Shown here piece after piece: positions 15,527-22,231 of a DNA stretch of 22,349 nt (position 1 is its first letter; each line of letters starts with the position of its first letter). Below the pieces are notes generated by a model that ran no database searches, had not been told where the DNA came from, and saw nothing but the letters and a program-made list of their open reading frames with translations. The translations under genes and the position numbers were made by a program. This stretch comes from DAOTUB01 sp034437455 (GTDB taxonomy: Bacteria; Chloroflexota; Anaerolineae; B4-G1), in NCBI GenBank assembly GCA_034437455.1, contig DAOTUB010000306.1:1-22349 (forward strand), read 5' to 3'.

Positions 15527-18380
15527 CCCCTCCCGGGACCCAATTCCTGAAAATGGGAAAAAGCAAATAACGCCAGGGGACAATGACCTCCACCGATGTC
15601 CCTCTCACAGGAACGCGCCACACACCAGCGCGCGCGCCATAGGCCGCGTTGACCACGCGCATCCCCGACGGCAAACCCTCCACCGAGACCATCAACGTCG
15701 CCGTCAACGTCTCCTGGGGCATCAGGCTCTCTGCCATCCAGGCGATCACGTCGTCCGTCCGGGTATAGTTTCCACTGGCCCAGACAAAAGTAGTGCTCAA
15801 AGGAATCGTATCTGTGAGCAAAACCTCGTCGAGAGTAGCAGAAACAGCATTGGTGGCTGTGAGTGTGTAGACGAGCCTACGGACCGGGAACCCGCTGAGA
15901 AAGGCCGCCTCCTTGGTCACCACCAGACCAGACGACGCCAATGAGCACGTGGTCGTGGTATAGACGCCGGCCGGCCCCTCCTCGGTCGTGACCCTTATCG
16001 TATTGATCAATGGCCCGCCATAGTCCGCCTCGACGGTAACGACGACCGTCTCCATCCAGACGCCGCCAGGGGCAAGCAGGCCCGGCGTCCAGGTGAGCAC
16101 TCCGGTGGGCGCGACGCGATCCGGCAGGAGATCGGTGATGGTCACAGTGAGGGTTGCAGTGCCTGTGTTGGTGACGCGCAAGGTATAGGTCAGTTGCGCG
16201 CCGGCCAGCACCGGATCGGGATATGCCTCGTTGCCCACCATCAGACCGGGTATCAGGGCACTGGTCGTTTCGGTGTAGATTCCCGTCGCGCCTTCTGCAG
16301 TCGTCACCTGCGCCACGTTGGTCAACGATCCAGCATAATCCGCTGCGACGGTGACGACGACCGTCTCGGCCCAGACGGCGCCAGGCGCGAACGCATCTAA
16401 CGTCCAGGTGAGCACTCCGGTAGGCGTGACTTGATTCGGCAAGACATCGGTAATGACGGCGGCGAGCATCGCCGTGCCGGTGTTGGTGACGCGCAGGGTG
16501 TACGTCAACGGTTTACCGGCCAGAGCCGGATCGGGAGTCGCCCGTTTACTCACCGCCAGCGCCGGTATCAAGACAGGGGTGGTTTCGGTATAGATTCCCG
16601 CCGCACCCTCCTCGGTCGTGACCTGCACAACGTTGGTCAGCGAGCCAGGACAGCCTGCACCGACAGTGACGAAAACCTCCTCCGTCCAGACGGCGCCAGG
16701 CGCGAACGAGTCCAGCGTCCAGGTGAGCGCGCCCGTGGGCGCAACGCAGGCCGGCAGAATGTCGGTAACGACGGCGTTGAGCGCAACCCCGCCGGTGTTG
16801 GTGACGCGCAGGGTATAGGTCAATGGCGCGCCGGCCAGGACCGGATCGGGATAGCCCCGCTTGACGACCTCCAGGCTCGGCGTTCCTCCTGCTTGCACCG
16901 CCGCCAGCGCGTCCACAATGCCCCAGCCGTAGACGTTGTTCGGCACGTCGTTCGGACCGTCGCCGCCGCAACCCTGCGTCGTCGTGCGAGGTCGGGCCGT
17001 CTGCGCGACGATCTGCTCCGTGGCATCCACGTCGCCGACGAGGTCGGGGACGGCCGACCACAGCAGCGCCACCGTCCCGGCGACGTGCGGCCCGGCCATC
17101 GAAGTGCCGCTCAAGTAGCCGTAACTATCGCCTCGCTGGCTGGAGCGGACGCTCACACCCGGCGCGCTCACGTCCGGCTTGAGCCTGCCGGATCCGTCCG
17201 CCGTCACCGGCCCACGACTGCTGAAACCAGCGATATTGTCGCTGCTGTCGGTCGCGCCCACAGAAAAGACCGCGTCATAGATGGCAGGCGCCTTGTCCAC
17301 CGTACTGCAAGCAGAACCATTATTACCAGCAGAGGCGACGACCACGATCCCCGCCGCGCGCACGTTCTCAATGACCAGACGCATCGCTTCTATCGCCGCT
17401 GCGTCGCATCCCTCGCTGGGTAGGCAGGTCCAGGAGTTGTTGATCACGTGGGGAGCCAGGTCGGGCACGCCGTCCGTGAGCGGATCGCCGCCGATGGGAT
17501 AGGGAGCCAGAAAAAACTCGAAGCATTCGATGTAGGCCGCCGGCGAGCCGACGCCCACGTCCATATTCCGACAGCCGATCCAGCGCGCGCCGGGCGCGAC
17601 GCCGATCTGATTGCTCCCGCCGTCGTCGCCGACCATGGTGCCCATCGTGTGCGTGCCGTGGCTGGAGGAGTAATCATCGCAAGGTTCGGGCGAATCGGCC
17701 CCGCAGATCCCGCCGCCGCTGTGGATCGCGTCGTGCCAGTTATAGTCGTGAGTGGCGGTGATGCCGTTATAGCCCCGGTACTGGTTGATCAGCGCGGGGT
17801 GCTCCCATTCGTAGCCGGTATCTCCCCCGGCGACGACGATTCCCTCTCCGGTGTGGCCCAAGGCCCAGACGTCGTCGGCGTTGACGCGCGCCACGCCCCA
17901 TTCGACGGCGGCGATCCCTCTCCCCGACCCTCCCCCATAGGGGGAGGGAGTTGGTAAGGATTGGCGGACGCGGGGATTGGCGGCGATGCGCGCCACCTCG
18001 GGACGGGCGGCCAGGCGGGTGACCAGCTCAAGATCGCCCTTCACCGCCAGCATGTTGACGACGTAGAAAGGACGATAATCCACACCGGCTGCGTCCAACT
18101 CGACGCGCAGGGAGACCTGGGAGCGCAGAGCCGTCTCGCGCAGCGCATCGTAGACGTAGCGCAAGCGCGCCTCGCGGGTAGGCAGACTCGCCGCCGCGCT
18201 GAGGTTCGCCTGCTCATCCAGGAGCACCAGGAATTCCGCCGTGTCGCCAGCAGCGACGGCATCCCAGACCTGAGCAGCAACGTTTGCCGGTCGCGCGACC
18301 GGTACTGCACGGGTGACGTTGAGCAGGATCGAAAGGAACAATCCAGCCAGACCCATGCTGAGCACAGAGTGTCTTTTCAT
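15513..18380 (-). CDS. Secreted subtilisin-like serine protease (S8) with DUF11 repeats
   Basis: A 955-residue exported protease. Residues 1-25 look like a signal peptide (MKRHSVLSMGLAGLFLSILL). A propeptide-like region follows to about residue 140. The S8 catalytic triad is Asp187 (AGGDTGYEWEHP), His241 (SSSHGTHTMG) and Ser427 (SGTSMAGPHVAG), with oxyanion Asn in ASAGNNGSA. From about residue 500 come three near-identical DUF11-type modules and a fourth diverged one. The tail reads YLLFPIFRNWVPGGDDGG, similar to the YLPLVxR-like C-terminal tails I associate with secreted Chloroflexi proteins (inference). An in-frame ATG 72 bases earlier was rejected because the promoter (18388-18415) lies between it and this start. 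Six residues past the propeptide, PTPSPYGGGSGRG is encoded by a palindromic repeat. Confidence 0.93.
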   Translation of the reverse strand: MKRHSVLSMGLAGLFLSILLNVTRAVPVARPANVAAQVWDAVAAGDTAEFLVLLDEQANLSAAASLPTREARLRYVYDALRETALRSQVSLRVELDAAGVDYRPFYVVNMLAVKGDLELVTRLAARPEVARIAANPRVRQSLPTPSPYGGGSGRGIAAVEWGVARVNADDVWALGHTGEGIVVAGGDTGYEWEHPALINQYRGYNGITATHDYNWHDAIHSGGGICGADSPEPCDDYSSSHGTHTMGTMVGDDGGSNQIGVAPGARWIGCRNMDVGVGSPAAYIECFEFFLAPYPIGGDPLTDGVPDLAPHVINNSWTCLPSEGCDAAAIEAMRLVIENVRAAGIVVVASAGNNGSACSTVDKAPAIYDAVFSVGATDSSDNIAGFSSRGPVTADGSGRLKPDVSAPGVSVRSSQRGDSYGYLSGTSMAGPHVAGTVALLWSAVPDLVGDVDATEQIVAQTARPRTTTQGCGGDGPNDVPNNVYGWGIVDALAAVQAGGTPSLEVVKRGYPDPVLAGAPLTYTLRVTNTGGVALNAVVTDILPACVAPTGALTWTLDSFAPGAVWTEEVFVTVGAGCPGSLTNVVQVTTEEGAAGIYTETTPVLIPALAVSKRATPDPALAGKPLTYTLRVTNTGTAMLAAVITDVLPNQVTPTGVLTWTLDAFAPGAVWAETVVVTVAADYAGSLTNVAQVTTAEGATGIYTETTSALIPGLMVGNEAYPDPVLAGAQLTYTLRVTNTGTATLTVTITDLLPDRVAPTGVLTWTPGLLAPGGVWMETVVVTVEADYGGPLINTIRVTTEEGPAGVYTTTTCSLASSGLVVTKEAAFLSGFPVRRLVYTLTATNAVSATLDEVLLTDTIPLSTTFVWASGNYTRTDDVIAWMAESLMPQETLTATLMVSVEGLPSGMRVVNAAYGARAGVWRVPVRGTSVEVIVPWRYLLFPIFRNWVPGGDDGG
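15931..16875 (-). repeat. Three 315-bp tandem repeats encoding DUF11 modules
   Basis: The string CCGGATCGGG recurs at 16211, 16526 and 16841, exactly 315 bases (105 codons) apart. The modules share PLTYTLRVTNTG-type and GVLTWT-type motifs at the protein level and long near-identical DNA stretches. A fourth module at about 15600-15930 is strongly diverged. Unit boundaries are approximate. The pattern points to recent duplication or gene conversion inside the subtilase gene. Confidence 0.85.
17914..17958. repeat. Palindromic G/C-rich repeat read in frame within subtilase gene
   Basis: CCCTCCCCC (17928-17936) and GGGGGAGGG (17940-17948) form a perfect 9-bp stem with a 3-base loop. The flanks (CCCTCTCCCCGA and AGTTGGTAAGG) match the style of common dispersed bacterial intergenic repeats. 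The element encodes PTPSPYGGGSGRG, a low-complexity linker between propeptide and catalytic domain. The other frames would give Pro/Gly-rich peptides too. Confidence 0.75.
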
Positions 18381-18387
18381 GAGTAGC

Positions 18388-18415
18388 ATTATAGCAGAAT
18401 CGCGGCGCTTGACAA
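18388..18415 (-). promoter_or_regulatory. Sigma-70-type promoter for subtilase gene (leaderless)
   Basis: On the - strand TTGTCA (18410-18415) and a perfect TATAAT (18388-18393) are 16 bases apart. Only seven bases separate TATAAT from the ATG at 18380, so transcription should begin at or within a base or two of the start codon. There is no ribosome site. Confidence 0.72.
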
Positions 18416-18437
18416 AAGCATTCTCCCATAGGATAAT
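18409..18437 (+). promoter_or_regulatory. Sigma-70-type promoter for thioredoxin gene
   Basis: A perfect TTGACA (18409-18414) and GATAAT (18432-18437) are 17 bases apart. The -35 box overlaps the -35 box of the divergent subtilase promoter by five bases. The leader would be about 35 bases and include the GAAGGAG ribosome site. Confidence 0.75.
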
Positions 18438-18478
18438 CCACCTACAAAGCAACGAATATCATACTGAAGGAGAGCAAA

Positions 18479-18802
18479 TTGGCAACGTTCAACGTCACCG
18501 ATGATACATTCGAAAGTAAAGTGCTCCAGGCGTCCAAACCGACGCTCGTGGATTTCTGGGCGGAATGGTGCGGCCCGTGCAAAATGATCGAGCCGATCGT
18601 CGAGGCGCTGGCCGAGGAATACAACGGGAAGCTATCCGTGGCCAGGATGGATGTGGACGAAAATCGGCAAACGCCACTTGGTTACGGCATCCAGGGTATC
18701 CCCACGCTGATCTTGTTCAAGAACGGGGAGATGGTAACTAGCATCGTGGGCTACCGTCCCAAAGAGGCATTGATAGAAGAATTACTGCCCTACATCGGGT
18801 AA
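18479..18802 (+). CDS. trxA: Thioredoxin
   Basis: A 107-residue thioredoxin, the standard length for the family. The active site WCGPC has cysteines 31 and 34 in the typical frame VDFWAEWCGPCKM. The cis-proline follows in GIQGIPTLILFKNGE, and the C-terminal helix ends in ALIEELLPYIG. It reduces protein disulfides in the cytoplasm with electrons from thioredoxin reductase, which is not in the window. The start codon is TTG at 18479; GAAGGAG (18466-18472) lies six bases before it, and no ATG is available in frame. It is transcribed from the promoter at 18409-18437. The following gene has a separate promoter starting one base after the stop codon. Confidence 0.96.
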   Translation: MATFNVTDDTFESKVLQASKPTLVDFWAEWCGPCKMIEPIVEALAEEYNGKLSVARMDVDENRQTPLGYGIQGIPTLILFKNGEMVTSIVGYRPKEALIEELLPYIG

Positions 18803-18803
18803 C

Positions 18804-18831
18804 TTGACGCCACGGCGTCTTGTGTTATACT
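18804..18831 (+). promoter_or_regulatory. Promoter for the trpS T-box transcript
   Basis: TTGACG (18804-18809) and TATACT (18826-18831) are 16 bases apart and start one base after the thioredoxin stop codon. The predicted start near 18838 lies just before the T-box Stem I region. Confidence 0.65.
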
Positions 18832-18837
18832 AGACAT

Positions 18838-19221
18838 ACAATTCAAGAACCAAAGACTGCGATCGGGACTAGTACGCATCCAAGCGAGGTTCAGAGAGTC
18901 GGGTCATAGGCTGAGAGCCTGACACCGGCGCTGGTGCTGAATGGGCCCAGGAGTCGCCCGCCGAAAGAACAGCGGATCGCAAGACAGTAGCGGATCCGAG
19001 TGTATGAGTAGCCCGGGCCGGAGGCAGCTACCGTTATCAGAGCTGAGGGTATCGTCCCCAGTTTATCGAGGGATTGTATCTGTACAAGAGTGAGGCTGGC
19101 TTTTCACATGTTACGCGCCATCATCGGCGCGTTTTCTGTTTGGAGAGGCCGCCTAACCAGGGTGGTACCGCGTGTGTCAACGATATGACGCCCGTCCCTG
19201 AAAGGGGATGGGCGTTTTTTT
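18838..19221 (+). ncRNA. T-box leader, tRNA-Trp specific, controlling trpS
   Basis: The T-box core AGGGTGGTACCGCG is at 19159-19172, followed by a strong terminator (19188-19221). The Stem I base can be drawn as CGGGACT (18864-18870) with AGTCGCCCG (18952-18960) across a 2-base bulge. AGTA (18871-18874) and TTCAGAGAG fit the conserved 5' side. On the 3' side GAATGG places the specifier codon UGG at 18942-18944, matching the downstream tryptophanyl-tRNA synthetase. A Stem III-like hairpin, ACGCGCC/GGCGCGT, lies at 19113-19132. Uncharged tRNA-Trp should pair with UGG and with the UGGU of the bulge, favouring the antiterminator and trpS expression. The variable base is U, which would pair best with an A discriminator in the tRNA, or wobble with G. 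The leader accounts for the roughly 460-base gap between trxA and trpS. Confidence 0.93.
19188..19221 (+). terminator. Intrinsic terminator of the trpS T-box
   Basis: ACGCCCGTCCC (19188-19198) pairs with GGGATGGGCGT (19205-19215) with one G-U wobble and a 6-base loop, followed by seven T. The 5' arm begins 15 bases after the T-box core, consistent with being mutually exclusive with the antiterminator. Confidence 0.92.
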
Positions 19222-19260
19222 GTTTTCGACATGCGCCTGTCACCGAAAGGAGAAATAAAA

Positions 19261-20316
19261 ATGACCAAGAAACGCATCCTCACCGGAGACCGTCCCACGG
19301 GCAAATTGCACCTGGGCAACTATGTGGGTAGCCTGGCCAATCGCGTGCGGTTGCAAGATGAGTGCGAGTGTTTCTTCATCATCGCCGACCTGCACACGCT
19401 GACCACGCGACCGGAGAAAGAGCACGTCCGCGAAATTCGCCACAACATCCGCGGGATGGTGCTCGATTACCTGGGCGTTGGCATCGATCCCGAAAAGAGC
19501 ACCATCTTTGTCCAGTCAGCCATCCCGGGCACCTACGAACTCAACCTGATCTTTGAGATGCTGGCCAGTGTGCCACGACTGGAGCGCATCCCCAGCGTCA
19601 AAGAGATGGCGCAGGACGCCCGGCTGGAGACGCTCCCCTTTGGGCTGCTGGGCTACCCGGTGCTCCAGACCGCCGACATCCTGCTGCCGCGCGCTCACCT
19701 GGTACCGGTGGGGAAGAATAACCAGGCGCACGTCGAGCTGGCCAGGGAACTGGCCCGCCGCTTCAACCGGCTTTATGGTAAGGTATTTCCCATCCCAAAG
19801 GTGCTGCTGAGCGAGGTGCCGATGCTGGTGGGCATTGACGGCGACAGGATGAGCAAGAGCCGTGGCAACGCGCTCTATCTCTCGGACGACGCGGCGACGG
19901 TGGAGCGCAAGGTGCGCGGGATGTATACCGATCCCAATCGCGTGCGCGCTGACGTGCCCGGCCAGGTCGAAGGCAACCCGGTCTTTATCTACCACGACGC
20001 CTTTAATCCCAACCGGGACGAGGTGGAGGAGTTGCAGGAGCGCTACCGGCGGGGAAAGGTGGGTGACGTGGAGGTCAAGGAAAAGTTGGCCCGCGCTATC
20101 AACACGTTCCTCGATCCGATCCGAGAGCGGCGCGCTCGCTACGAGGCCCGGCCAGGATTGGTCGAAGAGATCCTCCACTGTGGCAACCAGCGTATGCGCT
20201 GCGAGTCGGACGAGACGATGCGCCTGGTGCGAGAAGCGATGGGGATGATCAGATTGACCATACCGCCCGGCCTGGTCGAACAGAGCGTCCCCCTATCCGG
20301 CCAGATATACGGCTAA
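19261..20316 (+). CDS. trpS: Tryptophanyl-tRNA synthetase
   Basis: A 351-residue class Ic aminoacyl-tRNA synthetase that charges tRNA-Trp. The HIGH-type signature is in TGDRPTGKLHLGNYVGS (HLGN at residues 17-20) and the KMSKS-type loop is RMSKS at 196-200 in IDGDRMSKSRGN. The N-terminus TGDRPTGKLHLGN is typical of the subtype seen in many clostridia and streptococci rather than the GIQPSG form. The length is normal. ATG 19261 has AAGGAG eight bases upstream; an in-frame ATG at 19231 is too close to the terminator and lacks a ribosome site. Expression is controlled by the T-box just upstream. The ATPase gene follows after 13 bases, so it probably shares this transcript and its tryptophan response. 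Confidence 0.97.
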   Translation: MTKKRILTGDRPTGKLHLGNYVGSLANRVRLQDECECFFIIADLHTLTTRPEKEHVREIRHNIRGMVLDYLGVGIDPEKSTIFVQSAIPGTYELNLIFEMLASVPRLERIPSVKEMAQDARLETLPFGLLGYPVLQTADILLPRAHLVPVGKNNQAHVELARELARRFNRLYGKVFPIPKVLLSEVPMLVGIDGDRMSKSRGNALYLSDDAATVERKVRGMYTDPNRVRADVPGQVEGNPVFIYHDAFNPNRDEVEELQERYRRGKVGDVEVKEKLARAINTFLDPIRERRARYEARPGLVEEILHCGNQRMRCESDETMRLVREAMGMIRLTIPPGLVEQSVPLSGQIYG

Positions 20317-20329
20317 CGGAGAATCGAAC

Positions 20330-21031
20330 ATGCATCTCACAAAAGTCAAAATCAACAGCGACAGCTACCCTACCGACCACCTCTATCCATTCAACGTCCC
20401 CATTCTCAAGGAGACACCGGAACTGGTGTTCAAAAGCCCCGTCGTCTTTTTCGTGGGCGAGAATGGGTCGGGCAAATCCACCCTGCTGGAAGCGATCACC
20501 AGGAAATGCGGCATCACGTTGTGGGACAAGCCCAGGCGGCACATCTCTCACGACAATCCTTACGAGACCCACCTGGTAGATCACATCAGCGTGACGTGGG
20601 CGAACGGGAGCGTGCCCGGCTCGCTCTTCCGGGCCGAGACGTTCCGCGAGTTTGCCGACTTTCTCGACGACGTCGCCCTGTGCGATCCGGGGCGGCTGAA
20701 ATATCACGGCGGACACATCCTCAACACACTGTCGCACGGCGAGGCGATCCTGAGTTACTTTGGCGGTCGCTACCACATCAAAGGGCTTTACTTTCTCGAC
20801 GAGCCCGAGGCCGCGTTTTCGCCATTGAGCCAGCTCAAGTTCCTGAAACTGTTGCGACGACTGGAGGAAGGTGGGCACGCCCAGTTCATCATCGCCACCC
20901 ATTCCCCCATCCTGCTGTCCCATCCGGGGGCTCAGATTTTCAGTTTCGATTCGTCTCGCATCGAAGAAGTGGACTATCGAGATACCACGCACTATAAACT
21001 CTATAAGCAATTTTTCACGGCCCAGGAGTAA
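20330..21031 (+). CDS. Stand-alone ABC-type AAA ATPase (AAA_21/AAA_23-like)
   Basis: A 233-residue cytoplasmic ATPase with all ABC-type motifs. Walker A is GENGSGKST (residues 43-51), the signature is LSHGE (134-138), Walker B is LYFLDEPE (153-160) with the catalytic Glu, and the switch histidine is in IATHSPIL (His191). There is no membrane part and no coiled-coil arm, so it is neither a transporter subunit nor an SMC/RecF protein. Similar small proteins are annotated as predicted ATPases with unknown role; some related families work with nucleases in defence, but no partner is present here. The ATG follows trpS by 13 bases with GGAG upstream, so it likely belongs to the T-box transcript. 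The stop codon sits in the left arm of an inverted repeat (21024-21085). Confidence 0.85.
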   Translation: MHLTKVKINSDSYPTDHLYPFNVPILKETPELVFKSPVVFFVGENGSGKSTLLEAITRKCGITLWDKPRRHISHDNPYETHLVDHISVTWANGSVPGSLFRAETFREFADFLDDVALCDPGRLKYHGGHILNTLSHGEAILSYFGGRYHIKGLYFLDEPEAAFSPLSQLKFLKLLRRLEEGGHAQFIIATHSPILLSHPGAQIFSFDSSRIEEVDYRDTTHYKLYKQFFTAQE

Positions 21032-21085
21032 GAAGTAAGGGGCGTAACAGGCGCGATACCTCAGACTCCCTACTCCTTACTCCCC
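21024..21085. repeat. Imperfect inverted repeat at the end of the ATPase gene
   Basis: GGAGTAAG (21025-21032) pairs with CTTACTCC (21076-21083), and pairing continues inwards (AGTA with TACT, GG with CC) with two mismatches. The loop is about 23 bases. The stop codon of the ATPase is inside the left arm. No run of T follows, so it may be a repeat remnant or a weak or rho-type stop. Confidence 0.6.
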
Positions 21086-21107
21086 TACTAGGAAACTTTC
21101 CTGTTAC

Positions 21108-21197
21108 CGTCATTTCGAGTGACCGTAGGGAATCGAGAAATCTCACGTTGCGGGACTGGAGACCCTTCGACTCCGCCGCGCTCCGCTCAGGGTGACG
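21108..21197. repeat. GTCATTCCGAG-type repeat, diverged or mosaic copy 2
   Basis: The left end CGTCATTTCGAGT with ATCGAGAAATCTC resembles the element at 13075-13155. The right half (GAGACCCTTCGACTC, then CTCAGGGTGACG) belongs to a different variant of the same kind, so the two halves no longer pair perfectly. This occupies a large part of the 300-base gap between the ATPase and trpB. Confidence 0.65.
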
Positions 21198-21221
21198 GCG
21201 ACGCTATAGTTTCTTGCTCAC

Positions 21222-21248
21222 TGAACAACGCCGAGGCGTTGTGGTTCA
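21222..21248 (+). promoter_or_regulatory. Hairpin in the trpB leader region
   Basis: TGAAC plus AACGC (21222-21231) pairs with GCGTT and GTTCA (21236-21240, 21244-21248) with a 4-base loop and a 3-base bulge. It is followed by AAAGGAGG at 21253-21260 that has no start codon within range. It could be a leader structure of trpB, but no T-box core or Trp-codon-rich leader peptide is present. The rest of 21198-21331 shows only the ribosome site AAGGAGG before the trpB ATG. Confidence 0.35.
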
Positions 21249-21331
21249 TTCGAAAGGAGGAAGCTATCGAGAGAAAAGACGATTTTGTATGACCCATATT
21301 AAAAACTACTTTATTCAAGGAGGAACGAACA

Positions 21332-22231
21332 ATGACACAGTATAAATATTTCCTGGAAGAAAAAGACACGCCTACACATTGGTACAACGTGCTACCGGAC
21401 ATGAAGACGCCGCCGCCCCCGTACCGGCATCCGGCGACGTTGGAACTGTTGGGGCCGGACGACCTGGCGCCGGTCTTTCCCCAGGCGTTGATCATGCAAG
21501 AGGTGAGCCAGGAGCGCTGGATCGAGATCCCGGACGAGGTACAGGATGTGCTCAAGATGTGGCGTCCATCCCCGCTCTATCGCGCCGCTCGCTGGGAGAA
21601 AGCGCTGGATACCCCGGCCAAAATCTACTACAAGTGGGAGGGCGTCAGTCCGCCGGGCAGCCATAAACCCAACACCGCCGTGGCCCAGTGTTACTACGCC
21701 AGGGAAGAGGGGTTGGAGGGCCTCGCCACCGAGACGGGAGCGGGCCAGTGGGGAAGTGCCCTCTGTTTCGCCACCCAGCTTTTCGACCTGAAGGTCAAGG
21801 TCTTTATGGTCACGATCAGCTATCACCAAAAGCCCTACCGGCGCGTCGCCATGGAGACCTGGGGAGGGAACGTAGTGCCCAGCCCCAGTTCGGAGACGAA
21901 CGCCGGCCGGGCGATCCTGGAAGTGGATCCCGAGACCTCCGGCAGCCTGGGCATCGCCATCAGCGAGGCGATCGAGTACGCCGTCACCCGCGAGGGATGG
22001 AAGTACTCGCTGGGCAGCGTGGTCAACTTTGTGCTGCTGCACCAGACGGTCGTCGGGATGGAAGCCCGGAAGCAGATGGAGATGGCAGGCGATTACCCTG
22101 ACGTGCTCATCGGCTGCGTCGGTGGCGGCAGCAATTTTGCCGGACTCTTCCTACCCTTCATAAAGGATAAGCTGGACGGCAGCAAGCCGGACCTGCGGGT
22201 TGTCAACGTCGAATCCACCGCTGTCAGTTAA
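21332..22231 (+). CDS. trpB: Tryptophan synthase beta chain, TrpB2 type, 3' end cut off
   Basis: A 299-residue open frame, against roughly 420-460 for intact TrpB2 proteins. TrpB makes tryptophan from indole and serine with PLP. The PLP lysine is Lys112 in SPPGSHKPNTA, the ETGAGQWGSAL loop is at about 134-144, and the phosphate-cup glycines are in GCVGGGSN (261-268). The TrpB2 type is indicated by the long N-terminal extension and by PSPLYRA with GAGQWGSA. Homology ends at VNVESTA (to about 22221), and the last residues VS and the stop lie in foreign-looking sequence starting TGTCAG (see the element at 22222). The C-terminal third, which completes the PLP site, is missing, so the product is probably inactive. 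AAGGAGG precedes the ATG. No trpA or other trp gene is in view. Confidence 0.9.
   Translation: MTQYKYFLEEKDTPTHWYNVLPDMKTPPPPYRHPATLELLGPDDLAPVFPQALIMQEVSQERWIEIPDEVQDVLKMWRPSPLYRAARWEKALDTPAKIYYKWEGVSPPGSHKPNTAVAQCYYAREEGLEGLATETGAGQWGSALCFATQLFDLKVKVFMVTISYHQKPYRRVAMETWGGNVVPSPSSETNAGRAILEVDPETSGSLGIAISEAIEYAVTREGWKYSLGSVVNFVLLHQTVVGMEARKQMEMAGDYPDVLIGCVGGGSNFAGLFLPFIKDKLDGSKPDLRVVNVESTAVS

Noticed and set aside
16431..17423. 330-codon + strand open frame opposite the subtilase
   Set aside because: It is Arg/Gly-rich shadow translation of the DUF11 repeats and catalytic domain.
18442..18624. Small - strand open frame opposite thioredoxin
   Set aside because: It is antisense to a certain thioredoxin and overlaps the mapped promoter region.
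21289..21345. 18-codon ORF (MTHIKNYFIQGG...) overlapping the trpB start, a possible leader peptide
   Set aside because: It has no Trp codons and no ribosome site at a usable distance; the nearest AAAGGAGG is 28 bases upstream.
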